A DNA stretch of 64,000 nt, from NCBI RefSeq assembly GCF_007747795.1, contig NZ_CP036275.1:2532001-2596000 (forward strand), given 5' to 3'. The notes beneath the pieces were generated by a model. That model worked only from the letters and a program-made list of their open reading frames with translations, was not told where the DNA came from and ran no database searches. The stretch comes from Maioricimonas rarisocia (lineage in GTDB: Bacteria; Planctomycetota; Planctomycetia; Planctomycetales; Planctomycetaceae). This document shows, piece after piece, positions 25,504 to 34,558 of this stretch (positions are counted from its first letter, which is position 1; every line of letters begins with the position of its first letter). A program made the translations under genes and the position numbers.

Positions 25504-26607
25504 ATGCCCCAGCTTTTCCTGGGCAATTTCGGTTTCGAAGAAGATCTCGCCGGACAGCCCCCGACGCGTTCGGTGGCGATCGCCAGGCTGGAAGCCGAAC
25601 TGGCCGTCTGCTGGCTCGCCGTCGCACGGGATGGCGACCGGATCTGCCTGGACGCAGACGTTCCTGAGGCATTTCCTGCCGAAGTGGAGCGGCAACTGGG
25701 GGTATCGGTCTCATTTGTCCGGCCCGACGAATGTACGGCCGACAAGGGAATCGAACTGATTCCCTGGGGATGGACAGAACGGGTGCTTCAATGGGGGCAA
25801 CGGCGTGGATATGGGATGGATGCGCCGCCGATCGCTACCGTGCGGGCGGTCAATTCGCGTCGGTTTTCGTTTGAACTGGAACGTTCGTGGGGGAAAGGGC
25901 TGGATCGTGCCGCGGCACTGACCAGTCTTCGTGAGGTGGAAACCTTCGCGTCGGGAATGTTGGCGAAAGACCGCTGGGTGCTCAAGGGGGAATTCGGCCA
26001 CGCCGCCCGCGATCGACTCCGCGTGCGTGGGAGCGAGTTGCCCGGCACGAGCCGGGGGTGGATCGCCAGCCGCCTGAAGCGCGACGGGATTCTGTTTGCC
26101 GAACCATGGGTCGAGTCGATCGAAGAAGCGGGACTGCAGTGGACGGTCCCCCGATCGGGCCCCCCCGTACTGGAAGGAGTTACGACGCTGGAGGTCGACG
26201 CGTCCGGTCAATACCGCGGCAGTCGGATTTCGGCAACCGCCGACCCGCCGGACGTGTGGCGCGACGCGGTCGATGTCGGTCGTCGGGCGGCCCTGGCGGC
26301 ACAGGTTCAGGGGTATTTCGGACCGCTGGGAATCGATGCCATGCGGTACCGGCGTGCTGATGGGACAGTTGGACTGCGAGCGCTGCAGGACATCAACGGT
26401 CGCTGGACCATGGGGCGGCTGGCATTGGGGTGGCGCCGCCTGCTGGGACCGGGCGAGACGGGCTTCTGGCAGCATCTGCGCAAAGTGTCGACCGAATCAC
26501 CCGCTGCAGACGCCCCGGATGGCCGCGTTCTGCCGACGTCACCGACGCTCATTGACGGCCGGATGGTAAGCTACTTCACACAACTGATCCTCAGTCGTGC
26601 CAGATAA
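25504..26607 (+). CDS. ATP-grasp-like protein of unknown substrate
   Basis: A 367-residue cytoplasmic protein. From about residue 115 it shows an ATP-grasp pattern: a lysine strand WVLKGEFGHAARDR, a strand-turn FAEPWVESIEE, VDVGRRAALAAQVQGYFGPLGID and the metal-ligand block ALQDINGRWTMGRLA, which parallels the E/D-x-N-x-R element of carboxylate-amine ligases. It lacks a recognisable biotin-carboxylase or D-Ala-ligase signature, so only the fold is proposed. The gene is monocistronic, divergent from the phosphodiesterase gene, and is followed by a Crp regulator. Confidence 0.5.
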   Translation: MPQLFLGNFGFEEDLAGQPPTRSVAIARLEAELAVCWLAVARDGDRICLDADVPEAFPAEVERQLGVSVSFVRPDECTADKGIELIPWGWTERVLQWGQRRGYGMDAPPIATVRAVNSRRFSFELERSWGKGLDRAAALTSLREVETFASGMLAKDRWVLKGEFGHAARDRLRVRGSELPGTSRGWIASRLKRDGILFAEPWVESIEEAGLQWTVPRSGPPVLEGVTTLEVDASGQYRGSRISATADPPDVWRDAVDVGRRAALAAQVQGYFGPLGIDAMRYRRADGTVGLRALQDINGRWTMGRLALGWRRLLGPGETGFWQHLRKVSTESPAADAPDGRVLPTSPTLIDGRMVSYFTQLILSRAR

Positions 26608-26731
26608 TTACGTAAACGCATGACGGCTCGGGATCGGGTTGTCCGACTTTCCGGCTTCGGATATCGTTTTCGACGGGCACCGCACATCCTGCGGTCGCCT
26701 TCCGCATTCTGATCTACCGGGTTTTGCCGGC

Positions 26732-27487
26732 ATGGATGACAAGTTCTGGTTTCTGAAAAACTGCGATCTGTTTGAGCGGCTTTCGCCCGAGCAGACGCAG
26801 CGTCTCGAAGCAGCCTCCCACGCGAAGTCGTTCGCGCGGGGCAGCTTGGTCTACATGCCGGCCGACGCGGGCGAGTCGGTCTTTCTGCTCACGTCCGGCC
26901 GGGTCAAGCTGTACCACATCACCGGAGAAGGAAAGCAGGCCGTTCTGGCGTTGATCGATCCGGGGGAACTGTTCGGCGAACTGACGATCTTCGACGGCGG
27001 AGAGCGCGAGGAATTCGCCGAGGCCATGGAGAAGTCGACGATCATCCGCATCCCCCGTGCGGAGATGACCCGGCTCATGGAAGAACATGCCGGCGTTGCG
27101 GTGGGCGTGACCCGTCTGATGGGACTGCGGCGACGCCGTATCGAGCGACGGCTCAAGTCGCTCCTGTTCCGGTCCAATCGTGAACGACTGGTCCACCTAC
27201 TGATGGAACTGGCTGAGAAATACGGTCAGCGAACCACGGGGGGAGTGACCATCGGGATCAAGCTCTCGCATCAGGAACTGGCAAGCATCATCGGGAGTAC
27301 ACGGGAAACGGTGACGGTCGTGCTCGGCGAGCTGCAGGCCGAAGGAAGTCTGATCATCAAGCGGCGGCAGATCATCCTCACGGACATGGAAGGGATGGCA
27401 CGGAGTATCGAACAACAGCCTCCCTCCATTCCGGTCCCAGAGCCCGTCATTCCCCCCATCCGACGACCAGCAGGAATGGAAACCTGA
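26732..27487 (+). CDS. Crp/Fnr-family transcriptional regulator
   Basis: A 251-residue protein. ATG 26732 (MDDKFWFLKNCDLFERLSPEQ) is the family-like start; the extension to 26639 adds 31 unrelated residues. Residues ~5-125 form a cyclic-nucleotide-binding beta-roll (VFLLTSGRVKLYHIT; ALIDPGELFGELTIFDGG), and ~150-225 the Crp winged helix (IKLSHQELASIIGSTRETVTV). Four cysteines of an Fnr iron-sulfur cluster are absent, so oxygen sensing by that route is unlikely. Effector and regulon are unknown. The tail is Pro-rich. Confidence 0.85.
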   Translation: MDDKFWFLKNCDLFERLSPEQTQRLEAASHAKSFARGSLVYMPADAGESVFLLTSGRVKLYHITGEGKQAVLALIDPGELFGELTIFDGGEREEFAEAMEKSTIIRIPRAEMTRLMEEHAGVAVGVTRLMGLRRRRIERRLKSLLFRSNRERLVHLLMELAEKYGQRTTGGVTIGIKLSHQELASIIGSTRETVTVVLGELQAEGSLIIKRRQIILTDMEGMARSIEQQPPSIPVPEPVIPPIRRPAGMET

Positions 27488-27615
27488 GATCACCGCGACG
27501 ATTCTCCGAGAGTCGACGCATCTGTGGGCATTCTCACAGACGCCCCCGGGGCACCTGTGCGATAAAAATGAACGGAACGCGCCACATGTTCCCGGCGGGC
27601 TGAGAGGCGCTACTC

Positions 27616-28074
27616 ATGACGACGACTTCGACCAACATGAACGAATCTCTCGATCACGAATGGGGACAGTGTCCTGCGGGCGCGGTACAGGGCCTCGTGC
27701 AGAAACTCCGCGTCCGCCGTCGCCGTCGCCAGGCTCAGAAAGTCGTCGCGGTCGCAGGGATGCTGGCAATCATCTGCGTGACGGCGTTCCTCGCGCTGCC
27801 GAAACGCCCTTATGATCCGGAGTTGGCCGGACTGCATTGCAGCGAAGTGCTGGCCCTGGCAGATGATCTCATTGCCGGTCGGCTCGATGATCTGACCCGC
27901 GGACAGATTGTCGCGCACTGCCGGCAGTGCCGGAAATGCCACAACAAGATCGTGGCCCTGCGGGCCGCTCATGAGCAGTCCGCAACGCCGCGGAGTGAAC
28001 CGCAGGCCGACGATCGCACGGCCCGTCAGCAACCAGCCGCAGACCTCAGGTGGCAGCTGGCACTGTATCGATAA
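27616..28074 (+). CDS. Single-pass membrane protein with C-terminal HC2-like zinc finger
   Basis: A 152-residue protein. An Arg-rich cytoplasmic N-terminus (RVRRRRRQAQK) precedes one membrane helix (VVAVAGMLAIICVTAFLAL, about 43-61). The C-terminal part reads LHCSEVLALADDLIAG and then HCRQCRKCH, following the C...H-C-x2-C-x2-C spacing of zf-HC2 anti-sigma zinc fingers. Unlike a normal anti-sigma, the finger follows the membrane helix and no sigma gene is adjacent. It sits 54 nt upstream of scpB in the same direction. The function is unknown. Confidence 0.55.
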   Translation: MTTTSTNMNESLDHEWGQCPAGAVQGLVQKLRVRRRRRQAQKVVAVAGMLAIICVTAFLALPKRPYDPELAGLHCSEVLALADDLIAGRLDDLTRGQIVAHCRQCRKCHNKIVALRAAHEQSATPRSEPQADDRTARQQPAADLRWQLALYR

Positions 28075-28128
28075 CTTTTCGACCGCCGGCAGGCGGCTCG
28101 GCCGAATCCCAGGGAGGGGAGGCCCGTC

Positions 28129-28968
28129 GTGAACAATCAGTCCGACTTTGCGGAATCAGCAGACCTGCCGGCCACCGCTGCGGATGTCCCGTCGTCCGAG
28201 GACGTGATTTCTGTCGACGGCGAGTTGTCGCTGGATGCGATCGAGCAGGCGTACCAGCGGGCGCTGGAGATCTCTGACGCCGAGCATCTCGAAGCCTCCT
28301 CCTCACCAACGGACTGGCCCGCCGAGGGGGACGCGATCGATCCGTCTCCAGAGGAGACCGCCCCGTGCGAGGCGGGAGGGACGGTTGAAGCTGTCGGTGA
28401 AGCTGCCTCGGACGACGACGAACTGCTCTCGCTCGACGAAGACAGCGGCCCGTCCGTCCGCCCCCGACAGGTTCTCGAAGCGCTGCTGTTTGTGGGCGGT
28501 CAGCCGCTCACGACACGTCAGCTTGCCGATTCGCTCGGTGGCGAGTTCCCGCACGAGGAAATCGACGAGCTCATCGATGCGCTCAACCACGACTACTTCG
28601 TTCAGAATCGACCGTACGAGATTCGTCTGGGAGAAGGCGGCTACCGATTGACGCTCCGTTCTGAATACGAGCGCGTTCGCAGTCGTGTGTACGGTCAGGG
28701 GCCGCGGGAGGTCAGGCTCTCGCAGGACGCTCTGGAGATCCTGGCATTCGTCGCTTACCAGCAACCGGTCGACCGGCCCGCCGTCGAGGAGACGGGGAAG
28801 AAAAACGCCGCCGGGTTGCTGCGTCAGCTGCTGCGGCTCGAGCTGGTCGCGTTAACGCGACGTGAAGACGGAACGGTGACGTATCACACGACGACGCGGT
28901 TTCTGGAGCTGTTCGGGCTGGGGTCGATCGACGACCTGCCCCGCGCTGCGGAGATCCGTTTCAAGTAG
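28129..28968 (+). CDS. scpB: Segregation and condensation protein B
   Basis: A 279-residue protein starting at GTG 28129, behind a strong GGGAGGGGAGG site. The first ~105 residues are an acidic, low-complexity extension not found in short ScpB proteins. The core follows: VLEALLFVGGQPLTTRQLAD, PYEIRLGEGGYRLTLRSEY, LSQDALEILAFVAYQQPVDR and the second winged helix ending in FLELFGLGSIDDLP. ScpB works with ScpA and SMC in chromosome compaction and segregation. scpA and smc are not in the window. Confidence 0.9.
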   Translation: MNNQSDFAESADLPATAADVPSSEDVISVDGELSLDAIEQAYQRALEISDAEHLEASSSPTDWPAEGDAIDPSPEETAPCEAGGTVEAVGEAASDDDELLSLDEDSGPSVRPRQVLEALLFVGGQPLTTRQLADSLGGEFPHEEIDELIDALNHDYFVQNRPYEIRLGEGGYRLTLRSEYERVRSRVYGQGPREVRLSQDALEILAFVAYQQPVDRPAVEETGKKNAAGLLRQLLRLELVALTRREDGTVTYHTTTRFLELFGLGSIDDLPRAAEIRFK

Positions 28969-29489
28969 CGCTCGTGGGCGCTCGCGATTCGGTCGCTGCG
29001 ACGGGGGCGATCGCTACGGTGCCGTCGACCGGCAGAGTGCTCTTCTGTAATCGCTACGACGGTCACGCTTTATGGCAATGCTGCCGCACCGGCTGACGGG
29101 ACCGATCTGACCACTGCCAGGGGGCCTGGCGGTCAGAATCCACAGCCAATTCACATCCGGAGAGGATCGCCCGGAATTTTTCTTCGGTGCAATCGATGCG
29201 GGGATCGGGGAAATTGCTGCTGCCCCCATGGCGGGGCTCATTAATCGTCCTTTTACATTTGACTGCATACTCGTCGACGATACGATCGCGTTCACTGAGT
29301 GACTTGGCCATCTGGAGCGGAGCCGGGACCACCACGGTCTCTCCCCCCTCCCTTATCAACATTTCCAGACGCTTGCTTCCCTGTTGCTGATTCCGTCAAG
29401 GAAAGCAACGGATTGCTATCCGTATGTGCTTGCATTTCAGGCCAGCGAGATGCATCTGCGGGGAGCGTGCGCGCTGTGGGGGTTGCACG
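28969..29489. other. Intergenic region between scpB and dnaA
   Basis: About 520 nt. It probably contains the dnaA promoter and leader. One sequence, TTATCAACA at 29353-29361, is a single mismatch from the DnaA box TTATCCACA, but no cluster of boxes or AT-rich unwinding element is visible, so an origin is not called. A minus-strand open frame (29063-29362, 99 codons) has no recognisable motif and is left out. Confidence 0.35.
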
Positions 29490-30920
29490 ATGCTGCCCGG
29501 AAATGAACTGAATGGAAGACCGCATGTTGACGCAATTGCCCGTGAAGTGGCAAAGCAACTGGATCCCCGACGATACGAACAATGGTTCTCTCGCAAGACG
29601 CGGTTCTCGGTGCAGGATGACTGCGTCACCGTACACGTCGGCAGCCCCTATCTGCTGACCTGGGTGCAGAAGCAGTTCGAGCCGCTGCTCGGACAGGTCG
29701 CCCGAACCGTCCTCGGCCCCGGCGCACGACTCGCCTGGAACGTCGATGCCGACCTCGTCATGAATGCCGGGAACTCCCAGCCGGAGTCCGGCGATGACGC
29801 CAAAGCCGAACCACGCCCTGTCCAGACCTCGGTTGCCCGCAAGCTTCCCGCCGGTGGTGGCAATGCGCGCCCACCGGGAGGACGACGGTACGCCGATCTG
29901 CGGCAGTTCGTCACCGGCCCGAGCAACGACATGGCGGTCCTGGCCGCCCGGCAGGTCTCCGAAGCACCCGGCGATCAGATCAATCCGCTGTACATCCACG
30001 GTGGGGTGGGGGTCGGCAAATCGCATCTGCTCGAAGGAACGTACCGGCTGCTGCGGCGAAACTTTCCGCGGTGCCAGGTGCTGTTGCTGACGGCCGAGAA
30101 CTTTGCCAACTTCTTTACGCAGGCACTGCGCGAGAAGACCCTGCCGAGTTTTCGGCAGCGGTTCCGGAATGTCGACGTCCTCCTCGTGGACGACGTCGAC
30201 TTCCTCAATGGCAAGAAGGGGATCGAGGAAGAGTTCCTCAACACCCTCAAGAAGCTCGAAGCCGACGGCAAGCAGATCGTGCTGACGGCCGACCGTCATC
30301 CCCGACTGCTGACCAAGCTGTCTGAAGAACTGGTCAGCCGGTTTCTGGCGGGAGTGGTCTGCCGCGTCGAAGCCCCCGATGCGGCGACGCGGAAGGCGAT
30401 CGTCAAACAGGTGGCGCTGCAGCGGCACACCCCCATTACCGAACGGGCGATCGAGTTCGTTGCCGACCGGTTTACCAACAGCGTTCGCGAACTGATCGGC
30501 GCGGTCAACTGCCTGCACACGTACCACACCATGACCGGCAGCCGCATCGGAGTGGCCGACGCCCGCAATACGCTGCGTCGGCTCGAGCGGGATTGCATCC
30601 GCGTCGTGCGACTGGCCGACGTCGAACGGGCCGTCTGCAGACTGTTCGGCGTCGCCTCGGACGATCTGAAGTCGGCCCGCCGTGCCCGCGCGGTTTCGCA
30701 GCCGCGGATGCTGGCGATGTATCTGGCGAGGAGACTGACGCAATCGGCGTACGGAGAGATCGGTCAGTTCTTCGGAGGGCGGAACCACGCGACCGTCATT
30801 GCAGCCGAACGAAAGGTCCGCAAACTGGTCGACGAGCAGGGAGCGATCCAGATCGCTTCGGAAGCGTGGCCCGTTTCGGACGTCCTGTCGACGCTCGAGC
30901 AGCAGATCAAGACGGGCTGA
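29490..30920 (+). CDS. dnaA: Chromosomal replication initiator DnaA
   Basis: A 476-residue protein starting at ATG 29490 (MLPGNELNGRPHVDAIAREV); the frame open to 29424 adds unlike residues. Domain I is at ~10-85 (LDPRRYEQWFSRKTRFSV; VGSPYLLTWVQKQF) and a low-complexity domain II at ~90-135. The AAA+ domain III has Walker A GGVGVGKS (171-178) and Walker B LLVDDVDFL (231-239). Domain IV at the C-terminus ends in QFFGGRNHATVIAAERKVRKL. That last block is the DnaA-box recognition signature, here R-N-H-A-T instead of the more common R-D-H-T-T. Its role is to bind the origin and load the helicase. It lies downstream of scpB and converges with the TPR lipoprotein. Confidence 0.9.
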   Translation: MLPGNELNGRPHVDAIAREVAKQLDPRRYEQWFSRKTRFSVQDDCVTVHVGSPYLLTWVQKQFEPLLGQVARTVLGPGARLAWNVDADLVMNAGNSQPESGDDAKAEPRPVQTSVARKLPAGGGNARPPGGRRYADLRQFVTGPSNDMAVLAARQVSEAPGDQINPLYIHGGVGVGKSHLLEGTYRLLRRNFPRCQVLLLTAENFANFFTQALREKTLPSFRQRFRNVDVLLVDDVDFLNGKKGIEEEFLNTLKKLEADGKQIVLTADRHPRLLTKLSEELVSRFLAGVVCRVEAPDAATRKAIVKQVALQRHTPITERAIEFVADRFTNSVRELIGAVNCLHTYHTMTGSRIGVADARNTLRRLERDCIRVVRLADVERAVCRLFGVASDDLKSARRARAVSQPRMLAMYLARRLTQSAYGEIGQFFGGRNHATVIAAERKVRKLVDEQGAIQIASEAWPVSDVLSTLEQQIKTG

Positions 30921-30929
30921 CGTCGCTGT

Positions 30930-33239
30930 CTAGCGGCGGGTCGCCGGAATGATCACCGGACCTTCGTAGTGATCGTCCGTCCGGGGCTGAACCGGGCGGC
31001 CGGTCGCATGTCCACCGGGGCTGACTGTCCCGTTGCCGGTGATTCCCGAATGAGCATACGGACCAGGCGTCACCAGACCACTGTTCGCCGGTGGCGACTG
31101 GCGGTGGCCGAAGCCCTGCTCTGCACCGTTTGCGGGAGGCGGCGTCTGCAGCGGAATCGCTCCGGCGGGAATGTTCGCCGGCATGCCTTCCTGTGACCGG
31201 GAACCTTCGGTCGACTGGCCGTACTGCGGTGCGGTGGCTCGATAGTCCTCGGGGCGTTCCCACTGGAATGCCGGGGCCGGCACCGGGGACGAATTCCCGA
31301 AGCGGCTGCCGCCATTCTGTTGCGACGTCGGGTGAGCACCTCCGAGGTTCTGCTGAATCATCGAGTTGTACTGGTCATCCATCGCCTGCCGCTGCTGCTG
31401 GTACGACTGCATCTGATTCATGTTCGTCCCGGCTGGGGCCTGAGCGGGCATGCCGGGCGAAATCGCCGTCCCGGAATACGCCTCATGAGCAGTCCCCTGC
31501 TGGCGATGCATGCCGGACTGCGACTGCGGCTGCGGGGCCTGCCCGGAGAAACCGTTCCCCGCAGGAACGCCCCGGCGATACGCTTCGACGTCGGCACGCT
31601 CCTGTGGGGCAGCGTAGGAGGCCGGTACCGCGCCCGCTGGTTGCTGCGGCATCGTCGGTAGCTGCCGTTCCGGTGCCGGGTACATGCCGCCGTTCCAGAC
31701 CGAGGCTGTTCCCGGTGAAACACGCGGCGTCGTCTGTGGCATCATGGGAAAGAGCAGCCCGGGGCCGGCTCCCAGGCCAAGTTCGGCTGCTTCACGTTTG
31801 GCCTGTTCAAAGTCATTCGCATTGCCGCCTGCCACGGGAGTCGCCTGGGAATGGCCCGAAGACTGCGAGCCACTCATCCGACCGTGATGGGCGTGGTTCG
31901 AAGGATCCGGATTGCCCGACTGCCAGGTCGCCGTGTTCACACCGTTTCCGGCAGGAGTCTGCCCGAAACTCTGGTGCAGACCGCCTCCGGCAGGCAGCAC
32001 TCCGGAATTGCCGTTGAAGCCGCTGTTGGCAGGTGCTGACGGCGTCATGCCGGCCGTGGATGCGGGCCAGGGACTGGCAGCGGCACTCGCCTCAGGTTGT
32101 GCCGAAGTGTTCGGAAATCCGTTGAGACCGAATCCGTTCTGTGCGACGGCAGGAGCCTGTCCCTCGGGAGCAGCGGTCTGCCCGGGCCAGCGCGTTTGAT
32201 CGGAGCCTGGACCGGAAGGATTGCCGCCGGTCATGTGGCCTGGAGCAACCGCCTGTCCCTGATATGGCTGGTCCGACCGGGCCCCCGCAGGAGGACCGAG
32301 GACAATCGGTTCGGCGTTCTGAGGCGTCCCCTGCCGATCGATCTCAGAGAAAACGCGGTTCAGCTCACTGTCGGGAATCCGTCCGTCGGCGAGTTCGGGA
32401 CGCGTCGGTGACGTGGCAACGGGCATCTGCCGGGGCTGGTTCGGGGCGTCCTGTTGACGCTGGGACTGTTCGCGCTGCCGCGCTTCTTCCATACGGCGGA
32501 GGAGTTCCTGGGTGGCATCCGGTTTCTGTTTTTCTTCGCCGGTGAACCGTGCCAGCAGAGAGTCCCGTTTCCCGCTCTTTTCCGGTGCGAGTTCGGCCAG
32601 CTTCTGCTCCACTTCCTCCGCGGGAAGGATCCGCGCGAACATCTGACGGGCCCGTTCCTGATCGCCGGTGCGGGCGTAGACAACGCCGAGGTTGCCCACC
32701 GCCGAGTGGTGTTCCGGGTTCTTGGTCAGTGCGTGACGCAACTGGGTTTCACTCTCGCCGTAGCGTCCCTGAAGCAGGTACGAGTACCCGAGGTTCGCGA
32801 TCAGGTCTGCGTTGTGGGGATCACCCTTCAGGGCTGTCTTGTAGTGCTTTTCCGCATCGCCGAAGCGTTGTTCCCGGTCCGCAACAATCGCCAGGCCGTG
32901 ATGGGCGGCTGGATTCTCCGGCTGCGTTCCGAGCACTTCTTCGTAGTGAGAACGGGCCACCGAAATCTGTCCGGCCCGAAGGGCATCGTCACCCTCTCGC
33001 AGCTTTTGCGCAACCTGTACCGATGCCGTGGGGGTCGGCTTCGTGGTGGCGGTCTGACGCGAAGGGGCCGGCAGACCCGCGGAAGATGATTCTCCCGTGA
33101 CATGGCCATCGCCGGCGGAAGTTCGCGCCAACTGATCGGCCGAAGAGCCGCGTCGATTGAGGCTGCTCAGCACGTCGGAGGTCTGGCAACCCGATGCAAC
33201 GATCGTGGCAAGGCACGCCGCGCCCACAAAGGCTTTCAT
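30930..33239 (-). CDS. TPR lipoprotein with Pro/Gln/Gly-rich tail
   Basis: A 769-residue protein starting at ATG 33239 with a lipoprotein signal (MKAFVGAACLATIVASGC; Cys18 as lipidation site). Residues ~75-225 hold three or four TPRs (AHHGLAIVADREQRFGDAEKHY; ADLIANLGYSYLLQGRYGESE; AVGNLGVVYARTGDQERARQMF). The remaining ~500 residues are disordered, rich in Pro, Gln, Gly, Ser and Asn, without domains. It is probably a periplasmic or outer-membrane scaffold. Similar TPR lipoproteins are frequent in planctomycetes and some resemble TadD of pilus loci; a lone Flp pilin gene lies ~1 kb away. Function not established. Confidence 0.65.
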   Translation of the reverse strand: MKAFVGAACLATIVASGCQTSDVLSSLNRRGSSADQLARTSAGDGHVTGESSSAGLPAPSRQTATTKPTPTASVQVAQKLREGDDALRAGQISVARSHYEEVLGTQPENPAAHHGLAIVADREQRFGDAEKHYKTALKGDPHNADLIANLGYSYLLQGRYGESETQLRHALTKNPEHHSAVGNLGVVYARTGDQERARQMFARILPAEEVEQKLAELAPEKSGKRDSLLARFTGEEKQKPDATQELLRRMEEARQREQSQRQQDAPNQPRQMPVATSPTRPELADGRIPDSELNRVFSEIDRQGTPQNAEPIVLGPPAGARSDQPYQGQAVAPGHMTGGNPSGPGSDQTRWPGQTAAPEGQAPAVAQNGFGLNGFPNTSAQPEASAAASPWPASTAGMTPSAPANSGFNGNSGVLPAGGGLHQSFGQTPAGNGVNTATWQSGNPDPSNHAHHGRMSGSQSSGHSQATPVAGGNANDFEQAKREAAELGLGAGPGLLFPMMPQTTPRVSPGTASVWNGGMYPAPERQLPTMPQQPAGAVPASYAAPQERADVEAYRRGVPAGNGFSGQAPQPQSQSGMHRQQGTAHEAYSGTAISPGMPAQAPAGTNMNQMQSYQQQRQAMDDQYNSMIQQNLGGAHPTSQQNGGSRFGNSSPVPAPAFQWERPEDYRATAPQYGQSTEGSRSQEGMPANIPAGAIPLQTPPPANGAEQGFGHRQSPPANSGLVTPGPYAHSGITGNGTVSPGGHATGRPVQPRTDDHYEGPVIIPATRR

Positions 33240-33486
33240 GGCTGACAAACCTCGTGCTTCAGGTGGAACTATCACAACGGGTGCTGGCTGAATGCTGGAG
33301 GACCGGCGAAAGACGGTATGGTGGCGGAGAGGACAGATCTGCCGACGAGATCCGGCGGAGTCGACCCGCCTCCGCATCTGACGGGGCCGCGGGTTATATG
33401 GACTCGCCAGAATCGTGTCGAGAGGAACTTTCAGACCGGAACCGCCACCGCAGGCGGACGGGCCTGCAACAGGCGCATTCTGCCGC

Positions 33487-34236
33487 TCAGCGACCGGTCT
33501 GCCGCTCAGGTTCGTCCAGCGCGGACGTCAGAACGTCCATCACCGCCTGCTGCGGAAGTTCCAAAGACTGGGGGATCCTGATCGTTCGCTGCCAGCCTCG
33601 GGAGGATCGCAGACGTTCGTGCGTCCCGGCATCGAGGCAGATCGTCAGGGCTGGCTCGGTTGCCGCGTCATCGACCTGAAGCAGTGCCACCTCCGCGAAT
33701 TGCGATTGCATCTCCTCGATCAGCTGCGAGATCAGAGCCGGACGTTCACCGGCCAGTACCACCTGCAGCGGTCGTTCGAGCAACCGCTGCCGCAGTTCAC
33801 CGATCGACGCATGCAGGACCGGATGGACCATTCCGGCGGCAATTTCGACGGACGGGTCGAGCACGAAGCGGCGATACCAGCAGGCCGGATGTGGAACACA
33901 GAGCGATTCGGTCGCGACGATCCGATCACCGTAGAGGATCAGATCCAGGTCGAGCGGACGCGGGCCCCAGCGAATCGTCCGTTCGCGACCTGCTGCGGTC
34001 TCAATGGACTGAAGAACGTCAAGCAGTTCGTGAGGCGAGAGCGAGGTCGCCAGCGTTGCCGCCGCATTGTGAAACGGATCGGCGGCGTTCGCGCCGACTG
34101 GGGCGGTCACGTAGAGAGAACTGCACTGTACCTGGTCGATTTTCGGATGAATCGCCAGCTGCGACGCCGCCTCAGCAATCGTGGCGGCCACATCGCCGCG
34201 GTTGCCTCCCAAGGCGATCAGGCAGTCGGTTGTCAT
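33487..34236 (-). CDS. folK: 6-hydroxymethyl-7,8-dihydropterin pyrophosphokinase with C-terminal extension
   Basis: A 249-residue protein from ATG 34236. Residues 1-~150 are FolK: CLIALGGNRGDVAATI at the start, the substrate loop VTAPVGANAADPFHNAA and the signature RWGPRPLDLDLILYG with both metal aspartates, then VPHPACWYRRFVLDP. It transfers pyrophosphate from ATP to hydroxymethyl-dihydropterin in folate synthesis. Typical FolK is ~160 residues. Here about 95 extra residues follow (QVVLAGERPALISQLIEEMQ onward), with predicted alternating strands and helices and no match I recognise. The adjacent gene upstream is a Flp pilin (20 nt). Confidence 0.88.
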   Translation of the reverse strand: MTTDCLIALGGNRGDVAATIAEAASQLAIHPKIDQVQCSSLYVTAPVGANAADPFHNAAATLATSLSPHELLDVLQSIETAAGRERTIRWGPRPLDLDLILYGDRIVATESLCVPHPACWYRRFVLDPSVEIAAGMVHPVLHASIGELRQRLLERPLQVVLAGERPALISQLIEEMQSQFAEVALLQVDDAATEPALTICLDAGTHERLRSSRGWQRTIRIPQSLELPQQAVMDVLTSALDEPERQTGR

Positions 34237-34256
34237 GCCTCCTCGGTGGTATTCTT

Positions 34257-34430
34257 TCAGAAGCCGACGGCGTCGAGCTTCGTCTTGTTGCTTCCCCACA
34301 TTCCGCCGCTGGTCGTGCCCAGTGCTCGGACCGAGGCGATCACAGCCATCAGAATCAGGGCGAGCAAGACCGCGTACTCGACCGACGTCGTCGCGTCGTC
34401 ACTTCTGATAAATCGGAGGATCGAGCTCAT
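34257..34430 (-). CDS. Flp-family type IVb pilin
   Basis: A 57-residue small protein. It reads MSSILRFIRSDDATTSVEYA and then a hydrophobic helix VLLALILMAVIASVRALG. The Flp layout is clear: a basic leader, a short acidic stretch, T-S-V-E-Y-A with the conserved Glu-Tyr pair of the prepilin mature end, and a ~20-residue membrane helix. Family members are cut by a TadV-type prepilin peptidase and assembled by the Tad machinery. No other tad/cpa gene is in the window, so the assembly genes must lie elsewhere. The gene is 20 nt upstream of folK on the same strand. Confidence 0.8.
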   Translation of the reverse strand: MSSILRFIRSDDATTSVEYAVLLALILMAVIASVRALGTTSGGMWGSNKTKLDAVGF

Positions 34431-34558
34431 TGCAGCGGGGTCTCAATTCGAGGATGCGGTGGCCCACTTCGAGTGCATTAAGGAAACCTAGCCCCGGTTT
34501 TCCCCATGGTCAAATCAGGATTTCCCGAAAGGACTGACTTTTGGTGATGAGGGGGGCG

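Noticed and set aside
29063-29362. Minus-strand small gene of 99 codons
   Set aside because: No domain, no good ribosome-binding site and no partner; it overlaps the presumed dnaA promoter region.
28969-29489. Replication origin upstream of dnaA
   Set aside because: Only one near-match to a DnaA box and no AT-rich unwinding element were seen.
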